DNA of 64,000 bases from Pseudomonadota bacterium (GCA_023440825.1 JAEXRL010000009.1:310001-374000), one strand, 5' to 3'. Counted from the first letter of the stretch, positions 25,101 through 33,972 are shown. The notes: generated by a model not told the origin, from the sequence alone. Numbers and translations: made by a program.

Positions 25101-26675
25101 TCAGGCGCTGGCCTGGGTTGTTTCTGCTTCGGCCGCTGTCAGGCCAAAGTCTTGAGGAAAGTGGTTCAGTGCCGACAGCACCGGGTAAGGGGCCATACCA
25201 CCTAGGGCGCATAAAGAACCGGCCATCATGGTGTCGCACAGCTCGCGCAGCAGTACTACCTGAGTGTCGGCTTGTTCGCGACGACGGATTTTTTGCAAAG
25301 TCTCTACCCCACGGGTAGAGCCGATACGGCAAGGGGTACATTTTCCACAGGATTCTATGGCACAGAATTCCATGGCGTATTGGGCCAATTGAGACATGTC
25401 AGCGCTGTCATCAAACGCGACCAAGCCGCCGTGACCGACCATGGCATTAATTTGCATATAAGCTTCATAGTCCAAGGGCACATCCCATTGGTGCTCGGGT
25501 AGATACGCGCCCAGAGGGCCACCTACTTGTACTGCCCGTAAGGGACGCCCACTTGCACTACCACCGCCGTAGTCGTAAAGCAGTTCGCGTAAGGTCACCC
25601 CAAAGGCTTTTTCCACCAAACCGCCCTGTTTAAGATTACCTGTCAGTTGGAAAGCTAAGGTGCCACGGGAGCGGCCCATGCCGTAGTCGCGGTAGTAGTG
25701 CGCGCCCTTGGCCAAAATAATGGGCACAGAGGCTAAAGACACCACGTTGTTGACCACAGTGGGCAAGCCAAATAGGCCTTCAATAGCGGGCAGGGGAGGT
25801 TTTACCCGGACTTCGCCGCGCTTACCTTCCAGACTATCCAGTAAGGCTGTCTCCTCGCCACAAATGTAGGCACCGGCTGCTTTACGCACCTCCAGATCAA
25901 ACGCTTTACCACTGCCCTGAATGTTCTTGCCTAGCCAGCCTGCGGCGCGCGCACGGTCGATCGCCGCTTCCAGTGCTTGAATAGCGTAGGGGTATTCGGA
26001 GCGCACGTAAATATAGCCATAGGTGGCTTGTACGGCCAGCCCTGCAATGGTCATGCCTTCGATCAGGCAATACGGGTCGCCCTCCATCAGCATGCGATCC
26101 GAAAATGTTCCGGAGTCGCCTTCGTCCGCATTACAGACAATGTATTTTTGCACCGCTGAGGTATTTAGCACGGTGCGCCATTTAATGCCTGTTGGGAAGG
26201 CGGCGCCTCCACGGCCACGTAAGCCTGAGTCTGTCACCATATCCACAATGCTGTTGCTATCTAGCTGTAACGCGCGTTGCAAGCCAGCAAAGCCTCCATG
26301 GGCCTGATAATCGTTTAGGCAAATAGGGTCGGTAATGCCCACGCGCGCAAAGGTGAGGCGCTCTTGTTCACGCAGGTAAGGGATAGCTTCGGTCAGACCG
26401 TGGCATAAAGGGTGGGACTGAGTGGCGAGAAAGTTGTGTTCGAATAATGAGGCAACGTCCTCTGGGCTCACCGGGCCATAGGCCACCCGACCTTCTGGAG
26501 TCTGAACTTCCACCAATGGCTCAAGCCAGAGCAGGCCGCGTGAACCATTACGAATAATTTGTACCGACAGGCCGCGTGCTTGTGCTTCTTGCTCTATGCG
26601 AGTGGCGACAGCGTTGGCACCAACGGCAATGGATGCAGTGTCTTTGGGGACATACACCTTAATCGCTGTGCTCAT
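25101..26675 (-). CDS. fdsB: Formate dehydrogenase beta subunit (FMN, NAD-binding)
   Basis: NuoF-like diaphorase subunit that passes electrons from formate to NAD. 524 residues. An N-terminal thioredoxin-like part (1-120) precedes the NuoF domain: GLRGRGGAAFPTGIKW (FMN/NAD glycine loop), CNADEGDSGTFSDRMLMEGDPY, AGAYICGEETALLDSLEG, and the [4Fe-4S] motif ESCGKCTPCRIGSTRG near residue 445. It begins at the stop of fdsG (ATGA overlap) and ends 13 bases before fdsA, so translation is probably coupled. Confidence 0.95.
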   Translation of the reverse strand: MSTAIKVYVPKDTASIAVGANAVATRIEQEAQARGLSVQIIRNGSRGLLWLEPLVEVQTPEGRVAYGPVSPEDVASLFEHNFLATQSHPLCHGLTEAIPYLREQERLTFARVGITDPICLNDYQAHGGFAGLQRALQLDSNSIVDMVTDSGLRGRGGAAFPTGIKWRTVLNTSAVQKYIVCNADEGDSGTFSDRMLMEGDPYCLIEGMTIAGLAVQATYGYIYVRSEYPYAIQALEAAIDRARAAGWLGKNIQGSGKAFDLEVRKAAGAYICGEETALLDSLEGKRGEVRVKPPLPAIEGLFGLPTVVNNVVSLASVPIILAKGAHYYRDYGMGRSRGTLAFQLTGNLKQGGLVEKAFGVTLRELLYDYGGGSASGRPLRAVQVGGPLGAYLPEHQWDVPLDYEAYMQINAMVGHGGLVAFDDSADMSQLAQYAMEFCAIESCGKCTPCRIGSTRGVETLQKIRRREQADTQVVLLRELCDTMMAGSLCALGGMAPYPVLSALNHFPQDFGLTAAEAETTQASA

Positions 26676-27208
26676 GTAAGTGCTCCTTGCTCTTGTAGCA
26701 GAGCATCTAGTTTTTCTGGACTGACACGTGCATGGGGTTCGCCGTTCAGCATAATGGCAGGTGATTGGGCACAGAGCCCCAGACAGTAAACGGGTTCTAG
26801 GCTGACTCGTCCGTTACTGCTTTGTGCGTGAAAGTCGCAGTTCAGTCTACGCTTAGCATGTTCAGCTAAGGCGTTGCCCCCCATAGCCTGACAGGCCTCG
26901 GCTCTACAGACTTCCAAAATGGTCGCGGCAGGGGCTTGACTGCGAAAATGCGCATAAAAACTGATGACTCCGTGAATTTCAGCACGGGACAGTTGTAAGT
27001 GCTCAGCCAGGTACGGGATAAGCGAATCGGGGATAAACCCTAGTTTGTCTTGTATGGTGTGCAAAATAGGCAACAATGAGCCTCGCTGGTCAGCGTGTGC
27101 CTGTAGTGCGTGTTGCGCGATTTCCAGCGCAGCGTCAGCGCCAGGTTCAAATTCATGCGGCGTAGATGGCGTATGCATAGTTAATATCGGGCTTTGCCAG
27201 TGTGGCAC
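26672..27208 (-). CDS. fdsG: Formate dehydrogenase gamma subunit ([2Fe-2S], NuoE-like)
   Basis: 178 residues of NuoE type: GFIPDSLIPYLAEHLQLS, then the four Cys ligands of a [2Fe-2S] cluster in EVCRAEACQAMGG and YCLGLCAQSP. The domain starts after about 20 residues, and an ATG at about 27178, closer to family length, is an alternative to the one used. First gene of the fdsGBA-fdhD-fdsD operon, whose control region contains two palindromes upstream at 27226-27325. Confidence 0.93.
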   Translation of the reverse strand: MPHWQSPILTMHTPSTPHEFEPGADAALEIAQHALQAHADQRGSLLPILHTIQDKLGFIPDSLIPYLAEHLQLSRAEIHGVISFYAHFRSQAPAATILEVCRAEACQAMGGNALAEHAKRRLNCDFHAQSSNGRVSLEPVYCLGLCAQSPAIMLNGEPHARVSPEKLDALLQEQGALT

Positions 27209-27225
27209 TCACCCGTCTCCGGTTT

Positions 27226-27247
27226 TATATGTAAATCATTACATATA
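27226..27247. promoter_or_regulatory. Palindrome I in the fds/regulator control region
   Basis: Perfect 9-base arms TATATGTAA and TTACATATA around the centre ATCA. It lies 18 bases before the fdsG start and 121 bases before the divergent regulator. AT-rich TATAT-type dyads are typical of ModE-class operators, and the divergent regulator has a ModE-like HTH, so it is a good candidate for its site. This is inference. Confidence 0.6.
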
Positions 27248-27308
27248 TGGTTTGCTTCCTATACGCTTAATCTACAAAGGAAAATTGAGTTTTTCAATAA
27301 GTTAAATT

Positions 27309-27325
27309 TCACATATATAATGTGA
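27309..27325. promoter_or_regulatory. Palindrome II in the fds/regulator control region
   Basis: Arms TCACAT (27309-27314) and ATGTGA (27320-27325) around ATATA. It lies 44 bases before the regulator start. It shares ACAT...ATGT half-site pattern with palindrome I (TTACAT), so the two may bind the same protein. Confidence 0.5.
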
Positions 27326-27368
27326 GTGAAGTACATAAATCGAAAACACATTTATTCCGGCGCAGACC

Positions 27369-28475
27369 ATGGCGAATTTTAAATACAAAGCCAGGCTGCG
27401 TTCAGATTGGTTGCTAGAGAACGCCGACGGCATTGAAATGTCGATGGTGGATGTCTTGCGGCTGCTGAGCGCTATTGAATCACTGGGGCATCTTTCCGGC
27501 GCCAGTAAAGCCTGTAATCTTTCCTATCGGCATGCGTGGGGCTTGTTACGCGATGCGGAAAAGCAGTTTGAAACCAGTCTGCTTGAAACCTCTAGGCGTA
27601 AAGGCACCAAACTGACCGAATTTGCCCGTCGCTTATTGTGGGCAAATCGACGCTTGGAAGCTCGTCTGACTCCAACGCTCGAGAGTTTTGCATCGGAGTT
27701 GCAAGAAGAGCTGGCACGCTTGTATAACGCACATGTTGAACGCTTGCGCTTGCAGGCTAGCCACGGCTTTGCGGTCGAAGGCTTGATGCGTTTGGCAAAC
27801 GATATGGAGTTGCTCCCTCTGGAGTTGCGCTACCGCACAGCAGTGGAGGCGCTGGCCTCTTTGCAGCGAGGCGATTGCGATTTGGCCGGTTTTCAGCTCG
27901 CTATGGGTGAGTACGAGGGACGCGTGCTGGATTCGTATGCCGAGTACCTGTCGCCCGAAAAGCATCGCTTAATATTTCTCTCGGTACGTAATACTGGCCT
28001 GTTTGTTGAGGCGGGTAACCCCAAAGGCATTACCGGAGTGGCCGATCTGGTGCGTCCCGATGTGCGTTTTGTGAATCGACAGATGGGCTCGAGCACGCGT
28101 TATTTATTGGGAGCCATATTACAGCAGCTTAAGTTGGACAGTAGCCAGATTAACGGCTTTGAAACCACTGAGCTCACTCACATGGCTGTGGCAGCGCATA
28201 TTGCCAGTGGTATGGCCGATGTGGGGCTGGGCGTAGAAACGGCAGCCTGGCGCTGTGGATTAGATTTTATCCCTCTTGCCCAGGAGCGCTACTTTTTTGC
28301 CTGTCATGCTGAACAGTTAGAAAGCCCTGCCATGCAACAGTTATTGGCCTTGATTCGGGGCAACGCCTATAGCGATTACATGAGTCAATTGGTGGGTTAC
28401 GATCCTAAGGGAATAGGCGAGATATTTACCCTGCAGCAAGCGTTTGCCTCTTCCTGCTTAGAGGTGAGCCAGTAA
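27369..28475 (+). CDS. ModE-type HTH regulator with substrate-binding domain
   Basis: 368 residues. N-terminal ModE/LysR-like winged HTH (MSMVDVLRLLSAIESLGHLSGAS, then KACNLSYRHAWGLLRDAEKQF, residues 24-70). The rest resembles the PBP-like domain found fused to ModE HTH in molybdate-related regulators: LQASHGFAVEGL (about 130) and GSSTRYLLGAILQQL with IASGMADVGLGVETAAW (240-290). It is divergent from fdsGBA-fdhD-fdsD and just upstream of moaA-mobA. I infer control of formate dehydrogenase and perhaps cofactor genes by molybdate, formate or cofactor. C. necator FdsR is a LysR protein, so the name was not transferred. Confidence 0.75.
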   Translation: MANFKYKARLRSDWLLENADGIEMSMVDVLRLLSAIESLGHLSGASKACNLSYRHAWGLLRDAEKQFETSLLETSRRKGTKLTEFARRLLWANRRLEARLTPTLESFASELQEELARLYNAHVERLRLQASHGFAVEGLMRLANDMELLPLELRYRTAVEALASLQRGDCDLAGFQLAMGEYEGRVLDSYAEYLSPEKHRLIFLSVRNTGLFVEAGNPKGITGVADLVRPDVRFVNRQMGSSTRYLLGAILQQLKLDSSQINGFETTELTHMAVAAHIASGMADVGLGVETAAWRCGLDFIPLAQERYFFACHAEQLESPAMQQLLALIRGNAYSDYMSQLVGYDPKGIGEIFTLQQAFASSCLEVSQ

Positions 28476-28514
28476 GGCTCGTTTGGGTAAGTCCCAGATA
28501 AAATGAGAAAGACT

Positions 28515-29591
28515 ATGAGTACTGAACTGCCTAAATCTGCGCCTACTGTTAGACCTGTGGACCCTGCCTTGAAGCAGCCTTTGGATCAATGGCACAGGCC
28601 TTTCCGTGATTTGCGCATCTCCTTAACGGACAAATGTAATTTCCGCTGTACATACTGTATGCCGCGTGAGGTGTTTGGAGCGGATTACCAGTTCATGCCG
28701 CAGCACCAGCTGTTAACGCTGGAGGAAATTGAGCGTGTAGCCATCCAGTGTGTTGCCTTGGGAGTGCGTAAAATACGCCTGACGGGGGGCGAACCTTTGC
28801 TGCGCAAAAATATCGAGCAATTAATTTCTCGATTAAGGCTATTGCGTACCCCGGAAGGGGAGCGCGTAGAGCTGGCTCTGACCACCAACGGCACCTTGCT
28901 GGCCAGCAAGGCTCAGGCGCTGAAGGATGCTGGGATAGACAGGGTAACAGTGAGCCTGGATGCCCTGGAAGATGCCCGTTTTGCTCACCTGAGTGACAGC
29001 AATGTGTCGGTGCAAACCGTGTTGAACGGGATAGAACGTGCCGCGGCGGTGGGCCTTGCTCCTGTCAAGGTCAATATGGTGGTGCGCAAGGGATTGAACG
29101 ATGATCAGATCCTGCCCATGGCTGAATATTTCCGGCACACCCCCCATATCCTGCGTTTCATCGAGTACATGGATGTGGGCACTTCGAACAATTGGAACTG
29201 GGATGAGGTAATTACCGGCAAGGACATTTTGGCGCGTATCCACGAGCAGTTCGCTCTGGAGCCAATTAATGCACAGTACCGTGGTGAAGTGGCCGCGCGC
29301 TGGCGTTATCAGGACGGTGCGGGTGAAATAGGTGTCATCACCAGTGTGTCACAACCTTTCTGTGGTGACTGTACCCGCTTACGCTTGTCGCCCGAAGGGC
29401 AGCTGTATCTGTGCTTATTCGCCTCTCAAGGCTATGATTTACGGGCGATGGTACGGGGCGGCAGTAGTGATAGCCAGCTGGCTGCGTACATTCATAGCGT
29501 GTGGACTAGCCGACGTGATCGCTATTCTGAGCAACGAGGTAGCGCACACGTAGAGCGTCAGAAAATTGAAATGAGTTATATAGGTGGTTAA
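28515..29591 (+). CDS. moaA: GTP 3',8-cyclase (molybdenum cofactor biosynthesis A)
   Basis: Radical SAM enzyme starting molybdopterin synthesis by converting GTP to 3',8-cyclo-GTP. From ATG 28515 (GAGAAAG upstream; ATG 28503 is possible) it has 358 residues. Radical SAM CX3CX2C: Cys41, Cys45, Cys48 (CNFRCTYC). RKIRLTGGEPLLRK is the SAM-binding GGE, and SVSQPFCGDCTRLRL plus YLCLF provide the C-terminal [4Fe-4S] that binds GTP. The protein ends in the conserved GG. Its stop overlaps the mobA start (TAATG). Confidence 0.95.
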   Translation: MSTELPKSAPTVRPVDPALKQPLDQWHRPFRDLRISLTDKCNFRCTYCMPREVFGADYQFMPQHQLLTLEEIERVAIQCVALGVRKIRLTGGEPLLRKNIEQLISRLRLLRTPEGERVELALTTNGTLLASKAQALKDAGIDRVTVSLDALEDARFAHLSDSNVSVQTVLNGIERAAAVGLAPVKVNMVVRKGLNDDQILPMAEYFRHTPHILRFIEYMDVGTSNNWNWDEVITGKDILARIHEQFALEPINAQYRGEVAARWRYQDGAGEIGVITSVSQPFCGDCTRLRLSPEGQLYLCLFASQGYDLRAMVRGGSSDSQLAAYIHSVWTSRRDRYSEQRGSAHVERQKIEMSYIGG

Positions 29592-30217
29592 TGAATACAG
29601 CCTGCGGTGGCATCATACTTGCCGGTGGTCGTGCCAGACGCTTTGATGCAGACGGGGCTGTGGATAAGGGCTTGCTGCTTCTTAACGGGCAGCCTTTGGT
29701 CGCGCATAGTCAGCGTAAGCTTGCCCCCAGGGTGGGGCAGTTATTAATTAGCGCTAACCGCCATCCAGATCAGTATGGACATTACGGTACGGTATGTGCT
29801 GATGAGCCTGAGTTGGGCGCTTATCAAGGCCCCTTGGCTGGCTTGGCAAGCTGTATGAGTAGGCTGCGTCTAGACTGGGCCTATGTGACACCCGTAGACC
29901 TGCCTTTATTAAGTGCAACGGTGTACGAGCGTTTATGGGAAGCGGCTCAAAGCTCCAGATTTACGAGGCCCCTATACTATGTGCAGGCTGCGCGTACACA
30001 TCCTTTATGCATGCTTGTCCATAGGGATGTCGGGCAGCAAGTGCGTCAATTTGTCGTGGATGGGGAGCGTCGTGTCATGCACTTTTTGCAGCGCGTCCAG
30101 GCGCAGTCAGTAGACTGCAGTGACCTGGACGAACGGATTTTTTTTAATGTGAATACGCCGGCTGATCTGGCACAGATACAAACAGTGCTGGCGGGGCGCC
30201 AGTTCAATAGCCTTTAA
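29591..30217 (+). CDS. mobA: Molybdenum cofactor guanylyltransferase
   Basis: Adds GMP to molybdopterin to form the bis-MGD cofactor used by formate dehydrogenase. 208 residues with the nucleotidyltransferase start IILAGGRARRFDADG (LAGGxxRR), VDKGLLLLNGQPLVAH, and GPLAGLASC and VTPVDLPLL (metal site). Overlaps moaA by one base and meets moeA at its 3' end with a four-base overlap. Full-length for the family. Confidence 0.93.
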   Translation: MNTACGGIILAGGRARRFDADGAVDKGLLLLNGQPLVAHSQRKLAPRVGQLLISANRHPDQYGHYGTVCADEPELGAYQGPLAGLASCMSRLRLDWAYVTPVDLPLLSATVYERLWEAAQSSRFTRPLYYVQAARTHPLCMLVHRDVGQQVRQFVVDGERRVMHFLQRVQAQSVDCSDLDERIFFNVNTPADLAQIQTVLAGRQFNSL

Positions 30218-31419
30218 CTTTGCCAATAGGCAAAGTCGTAATAATCCACCAGCGTGTCGGTTTGTACGTCTATGCGTGATGGCATGCGAGCCAGCCCTGT
30301 CGCCCAGGGTAAAGAGCTGATAACGCCAGAGCCTTGATGCCCAAACGGCTCAAGTATGAGCTTTCCCTGTGCGTCGCTGCTAGCCTGTACTCGTATAAAG
30401 TCTTCGCGTTCGTTAAACCAAGGCTTGCTTAATTGAATGCGGCCTTTAGTCAAGCGGGGCAAACGTTCGGTACGACCTTGCAAACCTCGTAAAAGAGGTG
30501 TCACCATCAGGGTGAATACAGCGTAAGACGATACGGGGTTACCAGGCAGACACACCATGGGTTTGTTGTTCAGGTAAGCCAGCGCCAAGGGCTTGCCCGG
30601 TTTCATCCTGACTTTCCATAGATCCAGATGCCCACCTGCCGCTTCAATGGCCGGTTTTACGTAGTCCTTGTCGCCGACAGAAACACCGCCTACCGTGAGC
30701 ATGAAGTCACACTGCTGTGAAAGCTGCTGTAACGCGTCTTGTATACCTTCTAGCGTGTCTTTAGCATGTAGGTGTACGGTATCGTGAATGCCCAGCTCAG
30801 CCAGTTGCGCCGTAAGCATGGCGGCGTTGGAGTTGTAGATATGCCCAGCTAGCAGCGGTTCACCAGGAGCGATAAGCTCGTCCCCGGTGGTGAGCACACC
30901 CACTTTCAGCGTGGGGTAGACAGGCACTTGGGCAATGCCCTGGGCAGCGAGCTGCGCGATATGCGCAGACCGTAACAAGGTTCCCTGAGTGATGAGTGTG
31001 GTGTTGGCCCGCATGTCCTCGCCGCGTCGGCGTATGTTCATGCCTGCCGCAGGAGCTGTATTGACATGAACTTGATTGTCCTGTTCTTGGCAATGTTCTT
31101 GAATGACTACCGTATCCGCACCCTCTGGGACGGGGGCACCCGTAAAAATGCGTATAGCTTTACCCGCTTGCAGTGTGGGCGGTAATTCACCTGCATAGAC
31201 TCTAGCCTGAATCGGCAAGGTGAGCGAGCTGTCCAGGTCGGAGCGACGCAGGGCATAGCCATCCATGGCGCTATTGTCGGCCGGAGGCATGTCCAGCTTG
31301 GTGATGACGTCCTGGGCTAGAACACGTCCCAATGCTGTTGTAAGGGCACAGCTTTCGTGCTGTTGAGGGGCTTTTCCGGCCTCGGTAAGGCGGGATTGGG
31401 CAACATCAAAATCAATCAT
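30214..31419 (-). CDS. moeA: Molybdopterin molybdenumtransferase
   Basis: Inserts molybdate into adenylylated molybdopterin. 401 residues: MPPADNSAMDGYALR (N-terminal signature), RIFTGAPVPEGADTVV, KVGVLTTGDELIAPGEPL (linker to the MogA-like domain), MLTVGGVSVGDKDYVKPA, FWKVRMKPGKPL-like WKVRMKPGKPLA, and CLPGNPVSSYAVF. Last gene of a moaC-D-E-B-moeA operon; its stop meets mobA convergently. Confidence 0.95.
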   Translation of the reverse strand: MIDFDVAQSRLTEAGKAPQQHESCALTTALGRVLAQDVITKLDMPPADNSAMDGYALRRSDLDSSLTLPIQARVYAGELPPTLQAGKAIRIFTGAPVPEGADTVVIQEHCQEQDNQVHVNTAPAAGMNIRRRGEDMRANTTLITQGTLLRSAHIAQLAAQGIAQVPVYPTLKVGVLTTGDELIAPGEPLLAGHIYNSNAAMLTAQLAELGIHDTVHLHAKDTLEGIQDALQQLSQQCDFMLTVGGVSVGDKDYVKPAIEAAGGHLDLWKVRMKPGKPLALAYLNNKPMVCLPGNPVSSYAVFTLMVTPLLRGLQGRTERLPRLTKGRIQLSKPWFNEREDFIRVQASSDAQGKLILEPFGHQGSGVISSLPWATGLARMPSRIDVQTDTLVDYYDFAYWQS

Positions 31420-31440
31420 GGAAGTGGTTCGTTATTCGCT

Positions 31441-31959
31441 TTAATCAATAAAGTGAGAAGCAAAATTGCACGGTCTGTAAGTGCTGTTAAGCTGGTCGTG
31501 CAGTATGTCTTCCCAGGCAAGCTGGCAGGCTTTGGGAGAGCCAGGCACACAAAAAACAAATTTGCCATTAGCCGTGCCCGCCAGAGCATCGGACTGCAAA
31601 GCTGCACTGCCAACCTGAGCGTAGGACAGTTGCCGGAACAGCTCGCCAAAACCGCGTATGGTTTGATCCAGCAAGGGAGTGATGGCGGCAATCGTGGATT
31701 TATTGTGGCTAAAGCCCGTGCCGCCATTGGTAATAATGATGTGAATGTCATCATTACATATCCAGTCACTGAGCACACGGCGTAAGTGGTAAAGATTGTC
31801 GGGGCAGATCGCGCGTGCCACGTTTTTATGTCCAGCCGCCTCCAGACTGTTTTGCAAGTAGTCCCCAGCCGTGTCATCAGCAGCAGTGCGCTTATCGGAC
31901 ACAGTCAGAACGGCAATATTCAGGCTAATGGGAGGTAAGTTGGGTTTCGCTTTGGCCAT
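31441..31959 (-). CDS. moaB: Molybdopterin adenylyltransferase-type protein MoaB
   Basis: 172 residues with the MogA/MoaB fold: NIAVLTVSDKRTAADDTAG, ITNGGTGFSHNKSTIAAI (GGTG motif), FGELFRQLSYAQVG and FCVPGSPKACQLAW. No separate mogA lies in the window, so this gene may do the adenylylation step, as MoaB does in several bacteria. Cotranscribed between moaE and moeA. Confidence 0.93.
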   Translation of the reverse strand: MAKAKPNLPPISLNIAVLTVSDKRTAADDTAGDYLQNSLEAAGHKNVARAICPDNLYHLRRVLSDWICNDDIHIIITNGGTGFSHNKSTIAAITPLLDQTIRGFGELFRQLSYAQVGSAALQSDALAGTANGKFVFCVPGSPKACQLAWEDILHDQLNSTYRPCNFASHFID

Positions 31960-31980
31960 AGTGATGAGGTGTGCGTAGGT

Positions 31981-32442
31981 TTAGGTCATCCAGTCGGCGG
32001 TTTTTTGTAGGTCGCTATCGCGTTGCTCTACCCAGAACTGCTGACCGTCTTTAAGAGTTTCTCGCTTCCAGAAGGGGGCGCGAGTTTTTAGTGCATCCAT
32101 AATAAACTCGCAGGCTTTGAAAGCATCGCCTCGATGGGCACTGCTTACGCCAACGTAAACAATTTGTTCGCTAAGCTGGAGCTCGCCCACACGATGCACA
32201 ACCAGAGTATCAAGAATATCCCAACGTTGCTTTGCTTGAGCGCAAAGCTCGTTGATTTCGCGCTCGCACATACCTGGGTAGTAGTCCAGGTAAAGGCTGA
32301 CCGTTTGCATATGCTCTGCATGATCACGCACATAACCAATAAAGCTGACTTGAGCTCCAGCATGTCCGGCGCTTAATTGGCGTAAGTGTTGGTTGAGCAG
32401 GGCGGCATCGAAGTCTTCCGTTTGTATGCGTACTAGACTCAT
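31981..32442 (-). CDS. moaE: Molybdopterin synthase catalytic subunit
   Basis: With MoaD it inserts two sulfurs into precursor Z. 153 residues: AGAQVSFIGYVRDH near the start (GxVR), LYLDYYPGMCEREI, VVHRVGELQLSEQIVYVGVSSAHR, KTRAPFWKRETLKDG (catalytic Lys-rich loop). Three bases separate it from the moaD stop, as expected for a complex. Confidence 0.95.
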   Translation of the reverse strand: MSLVRIQTEDFDAALLNQHLRQLSAGHAGAQVSFIGYVRDHAEHMQTVSLYLDYYPGMCEREINELCAQAKQRWDILDTLVVHRVGELQLSEQIVYVGVSSAHRGDAFKACEFIMDALKTRAPFWKRETLKDGQQFWVEQRDSDLQKTADWMT

Positions 32443-32445
32443 GGC

Positions 32446-32697
32446 TTATCCTCCGGTGACAGGCTCAAACACAGCGACTTCGTCGCCGCTCTCGATCAAG
32501 GTTTGGGGCGAGGCATAATGCTGATTCACGGCCACTTTCAGACGGCCACCAATTGATACTGTGGCCGGATAGCGTTCATGCAGTGTTTGCAGCCATTGTT
32601 CGACGGTGGCACTGCCAGGCCAGTCCCAGGTTTCTTGACGCTTACCCAGCAACTCGGCAATTTGGGCAAAGTACAGCACAGTAATCGTGTTTTTCAT
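32446..32697 (-). CDS. moaD: Molybdopterin synthase sulfur carrier subunit
   Basis: 83-residue ubiquitin-fold protein: ITVLYFAQIAELLGKR, VAVNQHYAS, GDEVAVFEPVTGG. The C-terminal Gly-Gly is the thiocarboxylation site. Between moaC and moaE in the operon. Confidence 0.94.
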   Translation of the reverse strand: MKNTITVLYFAQIAELLGKRQETWDWPGSATVEQWLQTLHERYPATVSIGGRLKVAVNQHYASPQTLIESGDEVAVFEPVTGG

Positions 32698-32730
32698 CCC
32701 AGTCTCCTGTTTATTCAGGTGTGGGCGTGC

Positions 32731-33246
32731 CTACTCAGAGGCGCGCCAAATACCACTTTTTCCGCCCGTTTTTTCCAGCAGACGGGCGTGTTCAATGATG
32801 ATGCCTTTATCTGCCGCTTTACACATATCGTAAATAGTGAGTGCAGCAACACTACAGGCAGTCATGGCTTCCATTTCAACCCCGGTCGTGTAGTGCGTAC
32901 GGCATGTGGCGGTAATATGAATCACATTTTTCGTCGCATCGCTGGTGAAGGTGATACCGACGAAGTCTAGTGGCAGGCTATGACACATGGGGATAAGCTC
33001 GGCGCAGCGTTTGGCTGCGAGTATGCCAGCGACACGGGCGGTGTTCAGCACTTCACCTTTGGCATTTTTTTTGGCGTCAAGCAGCTCAAAGGCCGCCTGG
33101 CTTAAACGCACAGTACAGCCAGCAGTGGCACTGCGCTGGCTCGCTGCTTTGTCACTGACATCGACCATGCGAACCTGACCATGTTCATCCAGATGCGTGA
33201 GCTGCAGATCCGGGTTTGGGCTCGTCTGGCTTGAAGCAGAGCTCAT
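32731..33246 (-). CDS. moaC: Cyclic pyranopterin monophosphate synthase
   Basis: Converts 3',8-cyclo-GTP to cPMP. 171 residues: VRMVDVSDKAASQRSATA, GVLNTARVAGILAAKRCAELIPMCHSLPL (short segments seen: ELIPMCHSLPLDF), TGVEMEAMTACSVAALTIYDMCKA, and SGIWRA at the end. First gene of moaC-D-E-B-moeA, probably driven from the gap before it. Confidence 0.95.
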   Translation of the reverse strand: MSSASSQTSPNPDLQLTHLDEHGQVRMVDVSDKAASQRSATAGCTVRLSQAAFELLDAKKNAKGEVLNTARVAGILAAKRCAELIPMCHSLPLDFVGITFTSDATKNVIHITATCRTHYTTGVEMEAMTACSVAALTIYDMCKAADKGIIIEHARLLEKTGGKSGIWRASE

Positions 33247-33293
33247 GAGTTCTCCTAGTGTGATGAAGGGTGAGAAAAGTGTCTCTATCTTGC

Positions 33294-33299
33294 ATTATA
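33294..33299 (-). promoter_or_regulatory. Candidate -10 box for the moaC operon
   Basis: TATAAT on the minus strand at 33299-33294, about 48 bases before the moaC start, is a perfect -10 match. No good -35 sits 16-18 bases upstream, so the promoter call is weak. Confidence 0.3.
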
Positions 33300-33330
33300 T
33301 ACAGCCAGGTATTTGCTGACTTGGTGGGCC

Positions 33331-33972
33331 TTAGGGCGTAGAGCTGGGGTTCTGATATACCTCTGCCGGGTCTAGCACGCGTGCTAATTCCAGGAGATTA
33401 CGTGCATCCATTTTGTCTAAGGCGCGGGCACGGTGTACTTCAACAGTACGCATCGTAATGTTCAGTTCGTCGGCAATCTGTTTATTGAGTTTACCCGTCA
33501 AGGCCAGAGCCAGAACTTCACGCTCACGTAGCGACAGGTTGTTGAGCTTGCTGCGTAGTTGTAACAAGTGCTCTTGTGATTGCTGCCTGGCTTGGTAAGA
33601 GCCCAGTACGTCGAGCACGCGATCAACCAGTTCATTATCATTAAACGGTTTTTCGATAAAATCGGCGGCGCCTTGCTTGAGCGCCTGTACCGCCAAAGGC
33701 AACTCTCCGTGTCCGGTTAAAAAGATAACAGGCAGCGTGATTTGCATGCGCCGCAAACGCTCAAACACCTCCAGCCCCGACATCCCCACCATGCGTATAT
33801 CCAGCAAGATGCAGCCTTGTGTGTCCGCATTCAAAGCGTCCAGAAAAGCCTCGCCGCTAGGCCAGCTTTGGCTAGCCACCTGTCTGGAGGCAAACAGCCA
33901 AGCTAGTGAGTCACGGATGGCAGGGTCATCATCCACGATATGAACCAGAGCAGGAGCAGAGCATTCAATCAT
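33331..33972 (-). CDS. dctR: DctR-like response regulator (NarL/FixJ type)
   Basis: From the ATG at 33972 it has 213 residues: a receiver domain with HIVDDDPAIRDSLAWLF, phosphoacceptor Asp58 in ILLDIRMVGMSG, and Lys in EKPF, followed by a FixJ/LuxR HTH (NLSLREREVLALALTGKLNKQIADELNITMR region, shown here in parts: LSLREREVLAL and QIADELNITMRTVEVH). The start overlaps the kinase stop by 8 bases. Gene order dctS-dctR opposite a TRAP operon matches Rhodobacter capsulatus DctSR, which activates C4-dicarboxylate uptake. Confidence 0.88.
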   Translation of the reverse strand: MIECSAPALVHIVDDDPAIRDSLAWLFASRQVASQSWPSGEAFLDALNADTQGCILLDIRMVGMSGLEVFERLRRMQITLPVIFLTGHGELPLAVQALKQGAADFIEKPFNDNELVDRVLDVLGSYQARQQSQEHLLQLRSKLNNLSLREREVLALALTGKLNKQIADELNITMRTVEVHRARALDKMDARNLLELARVLDPAEVYQNPSSTP

